This document shows, one piece after another, positions 31,173 through 31,851 of a stretch of 31,851 nt of DNA. This stretch comes from Lachnospiraceae bacterium (GTDB taxonomy: Bacteria > Bacillota > Clostridia > Lachnospirales > Lachnospiraceae). The notes beneath the pieces are model-generated. The model was not told where the DNA came from. It ran no database searches and saw only the letters and a program-made list of their open reading frames with translations. Within the stretch, counting starts at the first letter, position 1, and each line of letters begins with the position of its first letter. Location: contig CAADTT010000147.1 in assembly GCA_900752065.1 (NCBI GenBank), positions 1 to 31,851 of the forward strand, given 5' to 3'. The position numbers and the translations under genes are program-made.

Positions 31173-31747
31173 TCTTGCTGATTGACAATTATGACAGCTT
31201 TTCTTATAACCTGTATCAGCTTTTGGGGAGCTTTGAACCGGAGCTTAAAGTCATAAGAAATGATGAATATACCGTAGAGGAGATTGAACGGATGGGCTGC
31301 GCGGGAATCGTGCTCTCGCCGGGACCGGGAAGGCCGGAGGATGCGGGAGTCTGCGAAGAGGTGGTAAGCAGGCTGGGGAGTAAGATCCCCATTCTCGGCG
31401 TATGCCTGGGGCATCAGGCCATCTGCGAAGCCTTTGGAGCAAAGGTTGGCTATGCCGGACGGATGGTGCATGGGAAGGCGTCGGAATGCAGGGTTACCGG
31501 AGAAAACCGCCTGTTTTCGGGGATGCCGGAAAAGTTTCAGGTGGCAAGATACCATTCCCTGTCGGCAGACGAGGCCACCCTGCCGCCGGAGCTTCGGGTG
31601 ACAGCTAAATCAGAAGACGGAGAGGTGATGGCGGTCGAGCATATCAGATATCCGGTGTTCGGGGTGCAGTTTCATCCGGAATCGGTGCTGACACCTATGG
31701 GAGACCGGATGATAAAGAATTTTATGGAAATCATAAAGCAGAGATGA
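31169..31747 (+). CDS. trpG: Anthranilate synthase component II (glutamine amidotransferase)
   Basis: 192 residues; ATG overlaps the trpE stop (ATGA). Class I glutaminase: DNYDSFSYNL at the N-terminus, oxyanion region SPGPGRPEDAG, catalytic Cys in LGVCLGHQAI (about 79), and His/Glu in VQFHPESVLTP (about 170-172). It supplies ammonia to TrpE, and members of this family often also serve 4-amino-4-deoxychorismate synthase (PabA). Not fused to trpD. Any trpD would lie beyond the right edge. Confidence 0.96.
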   Translation: MILLIDNYDSFSYNLYQLLGSFEPELKVIRNDEYTVEEIERMGCAGIVLSPGPGRPEDAGVCEEVVSRLGSKIPILGVCLGHQAICEAFGAKVGYAGRMVHGKASECRVTGENRLFSGMPEKFQVARYHSLSADEATLPPELRVTAKSEDGEVMAVEHIRYPVFGVQFHPESVLTPMGDRMIKNFMEIIKQR

Positions 31748-31771
31748 AGAAAAATTGTAACAGTTCAGACA

Positions 31772-31796
31772 GGTCTGTGCATTTACTGCACAGACC
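31772..31796. repeat. Perfect hairpin after trpG and start of a repeat-like tail
   Basis: GGTCTGTGCA (31772-31781) pairs perfectly with TGCACAGACC (31787-31796) around TTTAC. No T run follows, so it is not a normal terminator. It is preceded by CAGTTCAG (31761-31768), the same eight bases that open the folded element at 15904. The remaining bases to 31851 include another small fold (ATCGC-GAA-GCGAT) cut by the window end, with no gene visible. Confidence 0.55.
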
Positions 31797-31851
31797 GTAA
31801 GAATATGATTCAGGAGTGCAAAAATCCCATCGCGAAGCGATTTTCAATGGA

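Overview
The window looks like a chromosomal segment of a Gram-positive gut Firmicute, most likely a Lachnospiraceae member (Clostridium cluster XIVa: Ruminococcus/Mediterraneibacter, Dorea or Blautia type). The reasons are AGGAGG ribosome sites before most genes, TTGACA/TATAAT promoters with 17-base spacers, tRNA genes without an encoded CCA, a tryptophan T-box, an L10 leader, a sortase-anchored pilus/adhesin operon of the type common in this family, and a BspA-like leucine-rich repeat protein. The genus is an inference; no rRNA is present.

Layout. (1) 1-2320: the 3' end of a group II intron (domains V and VI), then a zinc-dependent secondary alcohol dehydrogenase and a CobW-family GTPase. 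(2) 2321-2953: a gene-poor stretch holding a compact transcription unit with its own promoter and terminator. It carries three perfect AGGAGG sites, each followed by a start codon and a very short reading frame, then a palindromic dispersed repeat. (3) 3005-4294: a class I aspartate aminotransferase-like enzyme. (4) 4380-13984: a cell-surface operon of coiled-coil protein, signal peptidase I, a 1752-residue sortase-anchored adhesin with five Cys/His modules, the broken remnant of a major pilin, a class C sortase, an LPQTG minor pilin and a second sortase. (5) 14042-15841: tRNA-Gly(CCC) and sstT on the minus strand, divergent from tRNA-Leu(AAG). (6) 15904-16058: a 155-base highly folded inverted-repeat element. 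(7) 16072-24838: a probable seven-gene operon, apt, rel/spoT, metallo-hydrolase, hemZ, HD-GYP, hisS, aspS. (8) 24879-25976: a duplicated-domain lipoprotein on the minus strand, divergent from rplJ-rplL with its L10 leader. (9) 27249-29293: a secreted LRR/BIG2 protein with a lysine-rich tail. (10) 29302-31747: a Trp T-box leader and trpE-trpG, with another hairpin repeat at the window's right edge.

How the parts work together. The pilus operon contains processing (signal peptidase), substrates (adhesin, minor pilin) and assembly enzymes (two sortases). Its major shaft pilin gene is reduced to an 80-codon fragment, so pilus polymerisation from this locus is doubtful although the anchored adhesin may still be displayed. 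The apt-to-aspS block joins purine salvage, the stringent response, haem metabolism and two aminoacyl-tRNA synthetases with overlapping or closely spaced genes. trpEG is controlled by charging of tRNA-Trp. The least explained DNA is the mini-ORF transcript at 2492-2777 and the folded element at 15904-16058.
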